NCBI GenBank assembly: GCA_030145945.1
Contig: JASLDK010000410.1
Coordinates: forward strand, 1 to 17,091
Reading direction: 5' to 3'
From: Nocardioides sp.
Lineage (GTDB): Bacteria; Actinomycetota; Actinomycetes; Propionibacteriales; Nocardioidaceae
Length of the DNA stretch: 17,091 nt
Shown here in pieces: positions 7,228-14,431 of the stretch. Below the pieces are notes generated by a model. It worked only from the letters and a program-made list of their open reading frames with translations, was not told the origin of the DNA and ran no database searches. Both the position numbers and the translations under genes were made by a program. Position 1 is the stretch's first letter. The number at the start of each line of letters is the position of its first letter.

Positions 7228-7710
7228 TCAGCTTTCCTCAGTGCGCCCGAGGGCGTCGTTGTAGCGACCCAGCAGGTCGGCGAAGTGCTGCAGCTCCTCG
7301 GCCGGCCAGTCGGCCAACTGGTCGGCGAGCCGCTCACGGCGAGCGGCGGCGACGGCTTCCAACCGAGCGGCACCCGCCGCACTGACGCTGAGGAGAGTGG
7401 CGCGACCATCCTCCGGGTCCGGGGCCTTGTCGACGAGTCCCAGGTCGATGAGGTGCTGGACCTGGCGACTGATCGCACCCTTGTCGATGTCGAAGACCGC
7501 GCACATCGACGAGGCCCGCAACGGACCGTGCTCACCGACATAGCTCAACATGAGGTACGACGCCGGCATCAGGTCCGGGTCCACGGCCCGGGCCCGCTCA
7601 CCGATGACCCGCCGGACCCGACGGATGAGTACGCCGACCTCCAGTTCGAGGTCTCGGAGCGCGGAGCCGCGAGTAGCAGCGGGCGCGGGGGTGGGGGCGG
7701 CGAGGCTCAT
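7228..7710 (-). CDS. MarR family transcriptional regulator
   Basis: A 160-residue protein with the MarR layout: N-terminal dimerisation helix (about 17-40), winged helix-turn-helix (about 63-110; RASSMCAVFDIDKGAISRQVQHL as recognition region and DPEDGRATLLSVS as the wing with the family Asp-x-Arg), and C-terminal dimerisation helices (115-155). The ATG at 7710 overlaps the stop of the efflux pump by 4 nt and GGACC/AGG lies close upstream, so it is the second gene of the operon. MarR proteins usually repress their own operon and are released by small aromatic or drug-like ligands. The GTTGA/TCAAC sites at 9358-9402 are candidate operators. The reading frame continues upstream without an alternative supported start. 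Confidence 0.92.
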   Translation of the reverse strand: MSLAAPTPAPAATRGSALRDLELEVGVLIRRVRRVIGERARAVDPDLMPASYLMLSYVGEHGPLRASSMCAVFDIDKGAISRQVQHLIDLGLVDKAPDPEDGRATLLSVSAAGAARLEAVAAARRERLADQLADWPAEELQHFADLLGRYNDALGRTEES

Positions 7711-9365
7711 CGGAGGTCCTTCGCAGGCACGAACTCGTCCTCGATGTCGACCGACTCGACGGGGGCACCAGTGGCGGTGCCGGCCGCGGTGGTGGCCGAC
7801 TCCTCCGCGGTCAGGTTGGTGGTCCGCAGCGGGACCTCCTTGATGAACAGGATGCAGATGAAGGCGACGATGGCGAACGGAACGGCGACGGCGAAGAGGT
7901 GTCCGACGGCGTCGCCGAAGGACGCCTCGTAGACCGCGCGGATCGGCGCCGGGAGATCCGCCAGCTTGGGGATGTCGCCGGTGGAGTGCTGCATCGCGGC
8001 GAGCTGCTCCTGGCTGATCTTGCCTGCCTTGACCAGCGCAGTGATCCCGTCCTTGACACCGGTGGTGACCTGGTGGGCCAGCACCGCGCCGAGGGCGGCG
8101 ACACCGGCCGAACCACCGATGGAGCGGAACATCGCGACGACCGAGCTGGCGGCGCCGAGGTCCTCCATGGCGACGTTGTTCTGCACCGAGAGGACGAGGT
8201 TCTGCATGGTGGCGCCGAGACCGACGCCCACGATCGCCATGTAGGTGCCGACGACCCACAGTGAGGTGGTCGCATCGATCGTCCCGAGCAGGGCGATGCC
8301 GACGATGACGAGGACCATGCCACCGACGAGCCAACGCTTCCACAGACCGGTCTTCGTGATGATCCGGCCGCTGATGATGCTGGAGACCAGCAGGCCGCCG
8401 ACCATGGCAACCGACATCAGGCCAGCCTCGGTGGGGCTCATGCCGCGAGCGAGCTGGAAGTACTGGCTGAGGTAGACGGTCGCGCCGAACATCGCGACAC
8501 CGATCATCACCGAGGCGGCGGTCGCCAGTGCGGTGGTGCGGTCGCGGAAGAGACGCAGCGGGATGACGGGCTCTGTCGCTACCCTGGCCTCGACCCACAG
8601 GGCTGCACCGATCAACGCGAGGCTGCCGACGACGAGGGCGGCCGACGTTCCGGAGATCCAGTCGAAGTTGTTGCCCGCCAGGCTGACCCACACGAGGATC
8701 AGGCTGATGCCGCCCATGATGAGCGTGGCGCCGGCGTAGTCGATCTTGACGTCGCGCTTGATGGTCGGCAGGTGCAGGGTCTTCTGCAGGACGACGAACG
8801 CGATCGCGGCGATCGGGATCCCGACGATGAAGCAGCCGCGCCAGCCCATCGGGCTGTCCACGATGAGGCCGCCGAGGAGCGGGCCGCTGACGGTCGCGGT
8901 CGCGAAGACCGCGCCGATGTAGCCGCTGTAACGCCCGCGCTCACGCGGGGAGACCATCGACGCGATGACGACCTGCACCAGAGCGGTCAGGCCTCCGACG
9001 CCGAGTCCCTGGAAGGCACGGGCGCCGATCAGCACACCCATGTTGGGCGCGACCGCGGCGATCACGGAGCCGATGGAGAAGATCACCAGTGCGACCTGGA
9101 CCAACAGCTTCTTGGAGAACAGGTCGGCGAGCTTGCCCCAGATGGGGGTGGTCGCCGTCATGGTGAGCAGGGTCGCGACGACGACCCACGTGTAGCCGGT
9201 CTGGCTGCCGTGGAGGTCGGTCACGATGGCGGGCAGCGCGTTGCTGACCACCGTGCTGGAGAGCATGGCCACGAACATCGCGAGGAGCAGCCCGGTCAGG
9301 GCCTCCAGGATCTCGCGGTGGGTCATCTGACCCGGCTCGGCGGTAGCCGAAGAAGTAGTTGACAT
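7707..9365 (-). CDS. MFS multidrug efflux transporter, DHA2 (EmrB/QacA) family
   Basis: A 552-residue inner-membrane protein with about 14 hydrophobic segments, expected to export drugs or other toxic compounds using the proton gradient. Motif A is seen as WGKLADLFSKK (near 76-86), the ARAFQGLG segment near 114-121, and antiporter motif C as SGPLLGGLIVDSPMGWRG (near 159-176). In TM1 the usual LDxTIVNVALP is MLSSTVVSNALP, so the common Asp is Ser, a variant seen in actinobacterial members. A hydrophilic tail (about 515-552) precedes the stop. The ATG at 9365 has no Shine-Dalgarno sequence but sits 6 nt after a -10-like TATGGT, suggesting a leaderless transcript. It overlaps the downstream MarR gene and is preceded by an attenuator-like leader. 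The substrate is unknown. Confidence 0.94.
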   Translation of the reverse strand: MSTTSSATAEPGQMTHREILEALTGLLLAMFVAMLSSTVVSNALPAIVTDLHGSQTGYTWVVVATLLTMTATTPIWGKLADLFSKKLLVQVALVIFSIGSVIAAVAPNMGVLIGARAFQGLGVGGLTALVQVVIASMVSPRERGRYSGYIGAVFATATVSGPLLGGLIVDSPMGWRGCFIVGIPIAAIAFVVLQKTLHLPTIKRDVKIDYAGATLIMGGISLILVWVSLAGNNFDWISGTSAALVVGSLALIGAALWVEARVATEPVIPLRLFRDRTTALATAASVMIGVAMFGATVYLSQYFQLARGMSPTEAGLMSVAMVGGLLVSSIISGRIITKTGLWKRWLVGGMVLVIVGIALLGTIDATTSLWVVGTYMAIVGVGLGATMQNLVLSVQNNVAMEDLGAASSVVAMFRSIGGSAGVAALGAVLAHQVTTGVKDGITALVKAGKISQEQLAAMQHSTGDIPKLADLPAPIRAVYEASFGDAVGHLFAVAVPFAIVAFICILFIKEVPLRTTNLTAEESATTAAGTATGAPVESVDIEDEFVPAKDLR

Positions 9366-9402
9366 ATATCAACCATAGGGGGAAATGGTTGACGAAAGCA
9401 AC
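9358..9402 (-). promoter_or_regulatory. Leaderless promoter of the efflux operon with overlapping GTTGA/TCAAC operator repeats
   Basis: On the minus strand TTGCTT (9396-9401) and TATGGT (9372-9377), 18 nt apart, give a sigma70-like promoter ending 6 nt before the ATG at 9365. The same stretch holds nested inverted repeats: GTTGA-N6-TCAAC at 9358-9373, TCAACCAT-N8-ATGGTTGA at 9369-9392, and GTTG-N7-CAAC at 9388-9402. They cover the -35, the -10 and the start codon. This is the expected position for repression by the MarR protein of the operon; the assignment is inference. Confidence 0.65.
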
Positions 9403-9434
9403 TTGTTGTGACGCACGCGACGCCCGGCCCCTGC

Positions 9435-9505
9435 AAAAGGGCGACCCGCAGGTGTGGTCCGAGTGGACCTCGCCCGGTGGATGATCCGGGCTCACCTGCG
9501 GGTCG
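9435..9505 (-). terminator. 13-bp stem closing a three-way junction followed by UUUU; probable leader terminator
   Basis: Positions 9442-9454 and 9493-9505 are perfect reverse complements (13 bp). Between them lie two further hairpins: GGTCC-N4-GGACC (9456-9469) and GCCCGG-N8-CCGGGC (9472-9491). On the minus strand the stem is followed after GCCC by four U residues (9438-9435), which gives it terminator polarity in that direction; no U-tract follows on the plus strand. It lies between the upstream ORF and the pump gene. Confidence 0.6.
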
Positions 9506-9571
9506 GGTGGCTGCTGTTGGATTCCGCGTGCAGCCGCATCCGTTGGGCTGGGCTGCTAGCGAGCAGCCACC
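9506..9571 (-). promoter_or_regulatory. Attenuator-like region with four mutually pairing segments
   Basis: Reading the minus strand, GGCUGC (9568-9563), GCAGCC (9556-9551), GGCUGC (9535-9530) and GCAGCC (9514-9509) alternate. They permit 1:2, 2:3, 3:4 and 1:4 pairing. The 1:2 hairpin is 7 bp with a 4-nt loop; 1:4 extends to 10 bp (9562-9571 with 9506-9515). Segment 1 lies inside the last codons of the upstream ORF and the stop codon overlaps segment 2, so a translating or stalled ribosome would choose between structures. The downstream stem begins immediately at 9505. Confidence 0.6.
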
Positions 9572-9594
9572 TCACGCATCCGATGAGAAATCAT
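9556..9594 (-). CDS. Short upstream ORF, putative leader peptide MISHRMREVAAR
   Basis: A 12-codon ORF ends in TAG upstream of the efflux pump. It is preceded by AAAGGAGGTGGTCC (9600-9613), which pairs with nearly the entire 3' end of 16S rRNA; the GGAGG-to-ATG spacing of 11 nt is slightly long. The first codons (ATT, TCT, CAT) are AT-ending and unusual for this genome. Three of twelve residues are Arg, but no run of a single amino acid is present, so sensing of ribosome-targeting compounds or general translation rate seems likelier than an amino acid attenuator. Its final codons form one arm of the competing hairpins. Too short for homology; evidence is contextual. Confidence 0.55.
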   Translation of the reverse strand: MISHRMREVAAR

Positions 9595-9626
9595 TCTTCG
9601 GACCACCTCCTTTCCCGTGTGCGTCC

Positions 9627-9655
9627 ACGGTAGGCCGGGCGGTCGGCGCACACAA
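9627..9655 (-). promoter_or_regulatory. Putative sigma70-type promoter of the leader transcript
   Basis: On the minus strand TTGTGT (9650-9655) and TACCGT (9627-9632) are separated by exactly 17 nt. Transcription would begin near 9620, a few nucleotides ahead of the extended Shine-Dalgarno sequence at 9600-9613 and the upstream ORF. No comparably good promoter is seen on the plus strand of the same gap for metQ. Confidence 0.5.
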
Positions 9656-9734
9656 CGGATTTTCGCGTCCTCACGTGACGCAGGCAACACCTACCGGGCG
9701 GAATGTCTAGCGACTTGGTGGCATTAAGGACGTC

Positions 9735-10703
9735 ATGTCCAACCAGACTCCCCTCATCGAGGCCCCGAAGTCCCGGCTACCGCTGGTGATCGGCGTGGCC
9801 GTGGCCCTCCTTGCCGTGATCGCTGCCGCGGCCTTCTTCCTGACCCGCGACGGCGGTGACACACGACGCGCGACCGGTGGCCACGGCAGCGCCGAGCTGT
9901 CGAAGAAGGATCCGGTCAAGGTGGTGCTCGGCACCGTCGGCGCGAGCGACCCCTACTGGTCCACCTTCGAGAAGGCCGCGAAGGACGCGGGCATCGAGCT
10001 CGAGGTCCGCGACTTCGCGGAATACCCCCAGCCGAACCCGGCGCTGGCCGAGGGCGAGCTGGACGCCAACCAGTTCCAGCACATCGTCTACCTGGCCCAG
10101 TACAACGTTGCCAACGACGACGACCTCGTCCCGCTGGGCGCGACGGCGATCTACCCGCTCGGGCTCTACTCGCAGAAGTACGACGACGTCGCGTCGATCC
10201 CCGACGGCGAGACCGTGATCGTTCCCGATGACGACTCCAACCAGGCCCGCGGGCTGCTCGTGCTGCAGTCGGCCGGCCTGATCAAGCTCAAGGACGGCGG
10301 CTCGATCTTCTCGACGGTCGCCGACGTCGACCAGTCCGCATCGCGGGTCAAGGTGAAGGCGTTGCAGGCGGACCTGACGCCGACCTCGCTGCCCGACGTG
10401 GCAGCGGCGATCGTCAACAACGACTTCGTCGAGGATGCCGGGTTGAAGTTCGACGACGCCATTGCGGTCGACGACGCCAGCGACCCCAACGCGATCCCCT
10501 ACGTCAACATCTTCGCCGTCCGTGCCGAGGACAAGGACAACCCGGCGCTGAAGAAGCTGGTCGAGATCTACCAGCACACGCAGGCCGTGCTCGACGGTGT
10601 CGATGAGGCAGCCGGCGGCACCGCCGAGTTCGTGACCACCAGCCAGGCAGACCTCGAGAAGAGCCTGCACGACGTCGAGAAGCAGATTCGCGAGCAGAAG
10701 TGA
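9735..10703 (+). CDS. metQ: Methionine ABC transporter substrate-binding protein, MetQ/NlpA family, membrane-anchored
   Basis: A 322-residue extracytoplasmic binding protein expected to deliver methionine to MetNI. After a 15-residue cytoplasmic tail there is one hydrophobic helix (about 16-37). The mature domain follows with VKVVLGTVGASDPYWSTFEKA, LDANQFQHIVYLAQY, GATAIYPLGLYSQKY, the DDSNQARGLLVLQSAGLI segment and YVNIFAVRAEDKDNPALKKLVEIY, all typical of the NLPA family. The protein contains no cysteine, so the usual lipobox is missing and the helix must serve as the anchor. AAGGA lies 4 nt before the ATG. It overlaps metN by GTGA. Substrate assignment rests on family and operon; related members may bind other amino acids. 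Confidence 0.92.
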   Translation: MSNQTPLIEAPKSRLPLVIGVAVALLAVIAAAAFFLTRDGGDTRRATGGHGSAELSKKDPVKVVLGTVGASDPYWSTFEKAAKDAGIELEVRDFAEYPQPNPALAEGELDANQFQHIVYLAQYNVANDDDLVPLGATAIYPLGLYSQKYDDVASIPDGETVIVPDDDSNQARGLLVLQSAGLIKLKDGGSIFSTVADVDQSASRVKVKALQADLTPTSLPDVAAAIVNNDFVEDAGLKFDDAIAVDDASDPNAIPYVNIFAVRAEDKDNPALKKLVEIYQHTQAVLDGVDEAAGGTAEFVTTSQADLEKSLHDVEKQIREQK

Positions 10704-11746
10704 GCGAGCCGCAGGTCCGACCGCTCGTCGAGTTGCGCCGAGTCGTCAAGGAGTTCCCCGGGGTGCGCCGCGGTGAACCGGGACAGCGCGCGGTCGACGG
10801 CGTCGACCTGCAGGTCGAGGCCGGCGAGATCTTCGCGATCATCGGCTACTCCGGCGCGGGCAAGTCGACACTGGTCCGCCTGGTCAACGCCCTCGAGCCG
10901 GTCACCTCGGGCAGCGTGGTGGTCGACGGTGTCGACGTCACCACGCTGCCCGAGCGCGGCCTGCGCGAGCTGAGGCGCGGGATCGGCATGGTGTTCCAAC
11001 AGTTCAACCTGATGGAGTCGCGCACCGTGTGGGGCAATCTCGCGTTCCCCCTGACGGTGGCCGGCGTCTCGCGCACGGACCGGCAGCACCGGATCTCCGA
11101 GCTGCTCCACTTCGTCGGCCTCGCCGACAAGGCGCACGCCCGCATCAGTGACCTGTCCGGGGGCCAGAAGCAGCGGGTCGGGATCGCCCGCGCGCTCGCG
11201 ACCGAGCCGCGGCTGCTGCTCGCCGACGAGGCCACCAGCGCCCTCGACCCCGACACCACCCGCGACGTGCTCGACCTGCTCGCGCGGGTCAACCGCGAGC
11301 TCGGCATCACCATCTTGCTGATCACCCACGAGATGGACGTCGTACGCCGCATCGCCCACCGGGTCGCGGTGATGGCGGACGGCAAGGTTGTCGAGCAGGG
11401 TCGGGCGGTCGACCTGTTCGCCGATCCGCAGCACCCGGTCACGCAACGCTTCGTCGGCACGGTCGTCGACGACACGCCTGCTCCGGAGGTGGTCGCAGCG
11501 CTGCGCGAGCGGCACGACGGCCGGTTCGTCCGGCTGGCGTTGCGCCAGCAGGAGGTGCGCCAGTCGGAGGTGTTCGCGACCTTCCTGCGCCATGACGTGG
11601 CGTTCGAGCTCGTCTACGGCGGCATCGAGGAGGTCCAGGGCACCACGTTCGGCAACCTGACGCTCGCGCTGTCGGGCGACACGGCCGCCGTCGACCGGGC
11701 CCTGGCCGAGGTCACCGCACTCGTCGAGTGGACGGAGGTCGCCTGA
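10700..11746 (+). CDS. metN: Methionine ABC transporter ATP-binding protein MetN
   Basis: A 348-residue cytoplasmic ATPase that powers the MetI permease. Visible motifs are Walker A GYSGAGKST (about 49-57), Q-loop in GMVFQQFNLM, signature LSGGQKQRVGIARAL, Walker B LLLADEATSALD and the switch His in LLITHEMDVV. The C-terminal part (about 270-345; FELVYGGIEEVQG, FGNLTLALSG) is the ACT-like NIL domain, which in MetN binds methionine and inhibits transport. Its presence distinguishes MetN from other amino acid importers. The GTG start overlaps the metQ stop and the TGA stop overlaps the metI ATG (TGATG), so the operon is tightly coupled. Confidence 0.95.
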   Translation: MSEPQVRPLVELRRVVKEFPGVRRGEPGQRAVDGVDLQVEAGEIFAIIGYSGAGKSTLVRLVNALEPVTSGSVVVDGVDVTTLPERGLRELRRGIGMVFQQFNLMESRTVWGNLAFPLTVAGVSRTDRQHRISELLHFVGLADKAHARISDLSGGQKQRVGIARALATEPRLLLADEATSALDPDTTRDVLDLLARVNRELGITILLITHEMDVVRRIAHRVAVMADGKVVEQGRAVDLFADPQHPVTQRFVGTVVDDTPAPEVVAALRERHDGRFVRLALRQQEVRQSEVFATFLRHDVAFELVYGGIEEVQGTTFGNLTLALSGDTAAVDRALAEVTALVEWTEVA

Positions 11747-12423
11747 TGCTTCCCCACGCGATCGACACTCGTCTCGGCGACCTGCAGTCCGAGTTCTGGC
11801 AGGCGGCCGGCGAGACCCTGGTCATGGCCACGACCGCGCTGCTGCTGGGCGGCCTCCTGGGCCTCGGGCTCGGCCTGGGCCTCTTCCTCACCCGCAAGGG
11901 CGGCCTCTACGCCAACCGCCCGCTGCAGGTCGTGCTCAACGTCGCGGTGAACTTCTTCCGCCCGATCCCGTTCGTCATCTTCGTCGCAGCCCTGCAGCCC
12001 TTGGCTCGGGCCGTGATCGGCACCGGCATCGGTACGCCGGCCGCGACGTTCGCGATCATCGTTGCCGCGACCTTCGGGATCAGCCGGATCGTCGAGCAGA
12101 ACCTGGTCACCGTGAACCCCGGCGTCATCGAGGCCGCCCGTGCGATGGGAGCGAGCCGATCACGGATCACGTTCACGGTGCTGGTGCCCGAGGCCCTCGG
12201 CCCGCTGGTCCTCGGCTACACCTTCGCCTTCGTCGCGATCGTCGACATGACGGCGATCGCAGGCGTCGTGGCCGGCGGCGGTCTGGGCTCGTTCGCCCAG
12301 CGCTTCGGGTTCCGTCAGTTCGACGACGTCGTGATGTGGGCCTCGATCCTGGTGCTCGTCGCGTTCGTGATGGTCATCCAGCTCGGCGGCAACCTGTTGG
12401 CCCGCAAGGTCCTGCGCCGCTGA
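11746..12423 (+). CDS. metI: Methionine ABC transporter permease MetI
   Basis: A 225-residue inner-membrane permease with about five to six hydrophobic helices. The EAA loop that docks to MetN is seen as EAARAMGASRSRITFTVL, followed by LVLGYTFAFVAIVDMTAIAG, closely matching MetI proteins. The ATG at 11746 is chosen over an in-frame GTG at 11728 because GGAGG lies 7 nt upstream and the TGATG junction with metN is standard. It ends 10 bp from the convergent ABC exporter gene. Confidence 0.95.
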   Translation: MLPHAIDTRLGDLQSEFWQAAGETLVMATTALLLGGLLGLGLGLGLFLTRKGGLYANRPLQVVLNVAVNFFRPIPFVIFVAALQPLARAVIGTGIGTPAATFAIIVAATFGISRIVEQNLVTVNPGVIEAARAMGASRSRITFTVLVPEALGPLVLGYTFAFVAIVDMTAIAGVVAGGGLGSFAQRFGFRQFDDVVMWASILVLVAFVMVIQLGGNLLARKVLRR

Positions 12424-12436
12424 CGGGCAGCCGTCA
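12421..12436. terminator. Small palindrome containing both convergent stop codons
   Basis: TGACGG (12421-12426) and CCGTCA (12431-12436) pair across a 4-nt loop. The TGA of metI on the plus strand and the TGA of the ABC gene on the minus strand are the outer three bases of each arm. Only 10 bp separate the genes, so this is the only candidate for ending transcription; a 6-bp stem without U-tract is weak. Confidence 0.3.
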
Positions 12437-14431
12437 CACCGTCGCGGCCGCGAACTGCGCGGCGTGCAGTCGCGCGAATGCGCCGTCGCGGCCGAGCAGC
12501 TCGGCGTGCGAGCCCTGTTCGACGATCCGGCCGTCCTCCATGACGAGGATCAGGTCGGCGTCACGGATCGTGGAGAGCCGGTGGGCGATCACGAACGAGG
12601 TCCGATCGCTCCGCAGGGCCGCCATCGCGTGCTGGAGCAGCAGCTCGGTGCGGGTGTCGACCGACGAGGTGGCCTCGTCGAGGATCAGCAACGCCGGTTG
12701 GGCCAGGAAGGCGCGAGCAATGGTGATCAGCTGCCGCTCCCCCGCCGACAGGTTGGAACCCTCGTCATCGACCAAGGTGTCGTAGCCGTCGGGCAGCGAG
12801 TGGACGAAGCGATCGACGTACGTCGCCCGCGCGGCCTCGAGGATCTCCTCCTCGCTCGCCTCGGGGCGCCCGTAGGCGATGTTGTCGCGGATGGTGCCCT
12901 CGAACAGCCAGGCGTCCTGGAGGACCATGCCGATCCGGCTGCGGAGCTCACCGCGGGTCATCGACGCGACGTCGACGCCGTCGAGGGTGATCCGACCACG
13001 ATCCAGCTCGTAGAACCGCATGATCAGGTTGACCAGGGTCGTCTTTCCGGCGCCGGTGGGGCCGACGATCGCGACCATCTGACCCGGCTCGGCAACGAGC
13101 GAGAGGTTCTCGATGAGCGGCTTCTCGGGGTCGTAGGAGAAGGAGACGCCGGAGAACTCGACACGCCCGTGGGTGGCGTCTCGTGACGGCCGCTGCGCGA
13201 CCTCCTCGACGTCCGAGGTGAACGGGTCGACCTCCTCGTCGGCGTCGAGCAGCTCGAAGACCCGCTCGGCCGAGGCGACACCGGACTGCAGGAGGTTGGC
13301 CATCGACGCGATCTGGGTGATCGGCTGGGTGAACTGGCGTGAGTACTGGATGAACGCCTGCACCTCGCCGAGGGTCAGCGCCCCCGACGAGACCCGCAGG
13401 GCGCCGACGACGGCGATCACGACGTAGTTGAGGTTGCCGACCAGCATCATCATCGGCATGACGAGCCCGCTGATGAACTGGGCGCGGTACGACGACGCGT
13501 AGAGAGCCTCGTTGGCGTCCTCGAACTCCGCCTCGACGGCACCACGCCGACCGAAGACAGCGACCAGCGCGTGACCGGAGATGGACTCCTCGACCTGCGC
13601 ATTGAGCCGGCCGGTCTGGCGCCACTGGTTGATGAACTGGCTCTGCGAGCGCTTCATGATCCGACCGGTCGTCAGCATCGCGATCGGCACGGAGACCAGC
13701 GCGATCACGGCCAGCAGCGGCGAGACCCAGAACATCGCGCCGAGCACGCCGATCACCATCAGCAGCGACGTGAGCAGCTGGCTCATCGTCTGCTGGAGGT
13801 TCTGGGCGACGTTGTCGATGTCGTTGGTGACCCGGCTGAGCAGTTCGCCACGGGGCTGGCGGTCGAAGTAGGACAGGGGCAGCCGGTGCAGCTTCTCCTC
13901 CACGTCCGAACGCATCCGCTTCACGGTCGCCTGCACGATGTCGTTGACGAGGAATCCCTGCAACCAGCCGAGGATCTGGCCCACCACGAAGACCGTCAGC
14001 ACGATCAGCAGGATGTGTCCGACCTTGCCGAAGTCGACGCCGACGCCCGGCACGAAGTCGAGGCCCTGCAAGAAGCCCGCCTCGTTGGCATCCCCCTTGG
14101 CCTCGACGGCGGCCACCGCCTGCGCCTTGGTCATCCCGTCCGGGAACTTGCCGCCGATCAGGCCGGTGAAGACAGCATCGGTGGCCTTGCCGAGCAGGTA
14201 GGGGCCCAGGACGACGGAGGTCACGGAGGCTGCTGCAAGGAGGAGTACGGCGATCGCGCGGCCGCGCGCGGGACGCAACAGTCCGAGCAGTCGACGTGCG
14301 GAGTTGCCGAAGTCGTCGGCCTTCTGGCCGACCATGCCGCCCATCGGGCCGCGACCGGGCCCGCCCTGCTGGACGATCCGCTCGGTCTGCTTCATGGTGC
14401 CGGGCTTGCCGGAAGGCTGCTTGTCATTCAT
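12434..14431 (-). CDS. ABC exporter half-transporter B (TMD-NBD), consensus ATPase subunit
   Basis: A 665-residue half-transporter. A Gly/Pro-rich cytoplasmic N-terminus (1-45) leads to six membrane helices (about 55-400) and an ATPase domain (about 430-665). Walker A GPTGAGKTT, Walker B LLILDEATSSVD with catalytic Glu586 and switch His617 in IAHRLSTI are intact, but the signature is LSAGERQL instead of LSGGQ. With the partner this gives one consensus and one degenerate ATP site, as in heterodimeric exporters of the TM287/288 or BmrCD type. The helix 1-2 region carries a long insert with many charged residues (about 85-130). The ATG at 14431 overlaps the partner's stop by 4 nt; the open frame continues upstream but only as a shadow. 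Probable drug or lipid export; substrate unknown. Confidence 0.94.
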   Translation of the reverse strand: MNDKQPSGKPGTMKQTERIVQQGGPGRGPMGGMVGQKADDFGNSARRLLGLLRPARGRAIAVLLLAAASVTSVVLGPYLLGKATDAVFTGLIGGKFPDGMTKAQAVAAVEAKGDANEAGFLQGLDFVPGVGVDFGKVGHILLIVLTVFVVGQILGWLQGFLVNDIVQATVKRMRSDVEEKLHRLPLSYFDRQPRGELLSRVTNDIDNVAQNLQQTMSQLLTSLLMVIGVLGAMFWVSPLLAVIALVSVPIAMLTTGRIMKRSQSQFINQWRQTGRLNAQVEESISGHALVAVFGRRGAVEAEFEDANEALYASSYRAQFISGLVMPMMMLVGNLNYVVIAVVGALRVSSGALTLGEVQAFIQYSRQFTQPITQIASMANLLQSGVASAERVFELLDADEEVDPFTSDVEEVAQRPSRDATHGRVEFSGVSFSYDPEKPLIENLSLVAEPGQMVAIVGPTGAGKTTLVNLIMRFYELDRGRITLDGVDVASMTRGELRSRIGMVLQDAWLFEGTIRDNIAYGRPEASEEEILEAARATYVDRFVHSLPDGYDTLVDDEGSNLSAGERQLITIARAFLAQPALLILDEATSSVDTRTELLLQHAMAALRSDRTSFVIAHRLSTIRDADLILVMEDGRIVEQGSHAELLGRDGAFARLHAAQFAAATV

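Noticed and set aside
7711..8691. Upstream extension of the MarR reading frame inside the MFS gene
   Set aside because: The frame stays open only because of high GC. MarR homology begins after the ATG at 7710, which also forms the ATGA overlap with the MFS stop.
9600..9613. Fragment of the 16S rRNA 3' end (GGACCACCTCCTTT)
   Set aside because: Only this short stretch matches. Its orientation and distance to the ATG at 9594 fit an extended Shine-Dalgarno sequence on the other strand.
9408..9710. 100-codon plus-strand ORF in the gap upstream of metQ
   Set aside because: It has no ribosome-binding site and no recognisable domain, and it crosses the structured minus-strand leader, whose palindromes explain the composition.
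9590..9734. SAM or other methionine-responsive riboswitch for metQNI
   Set aside because: I looked for SAM-I/SAM-IV core motifs on the plus strand upstream of metQ and found none. The paired elements in the gap have terminator polarity on the minus strand.
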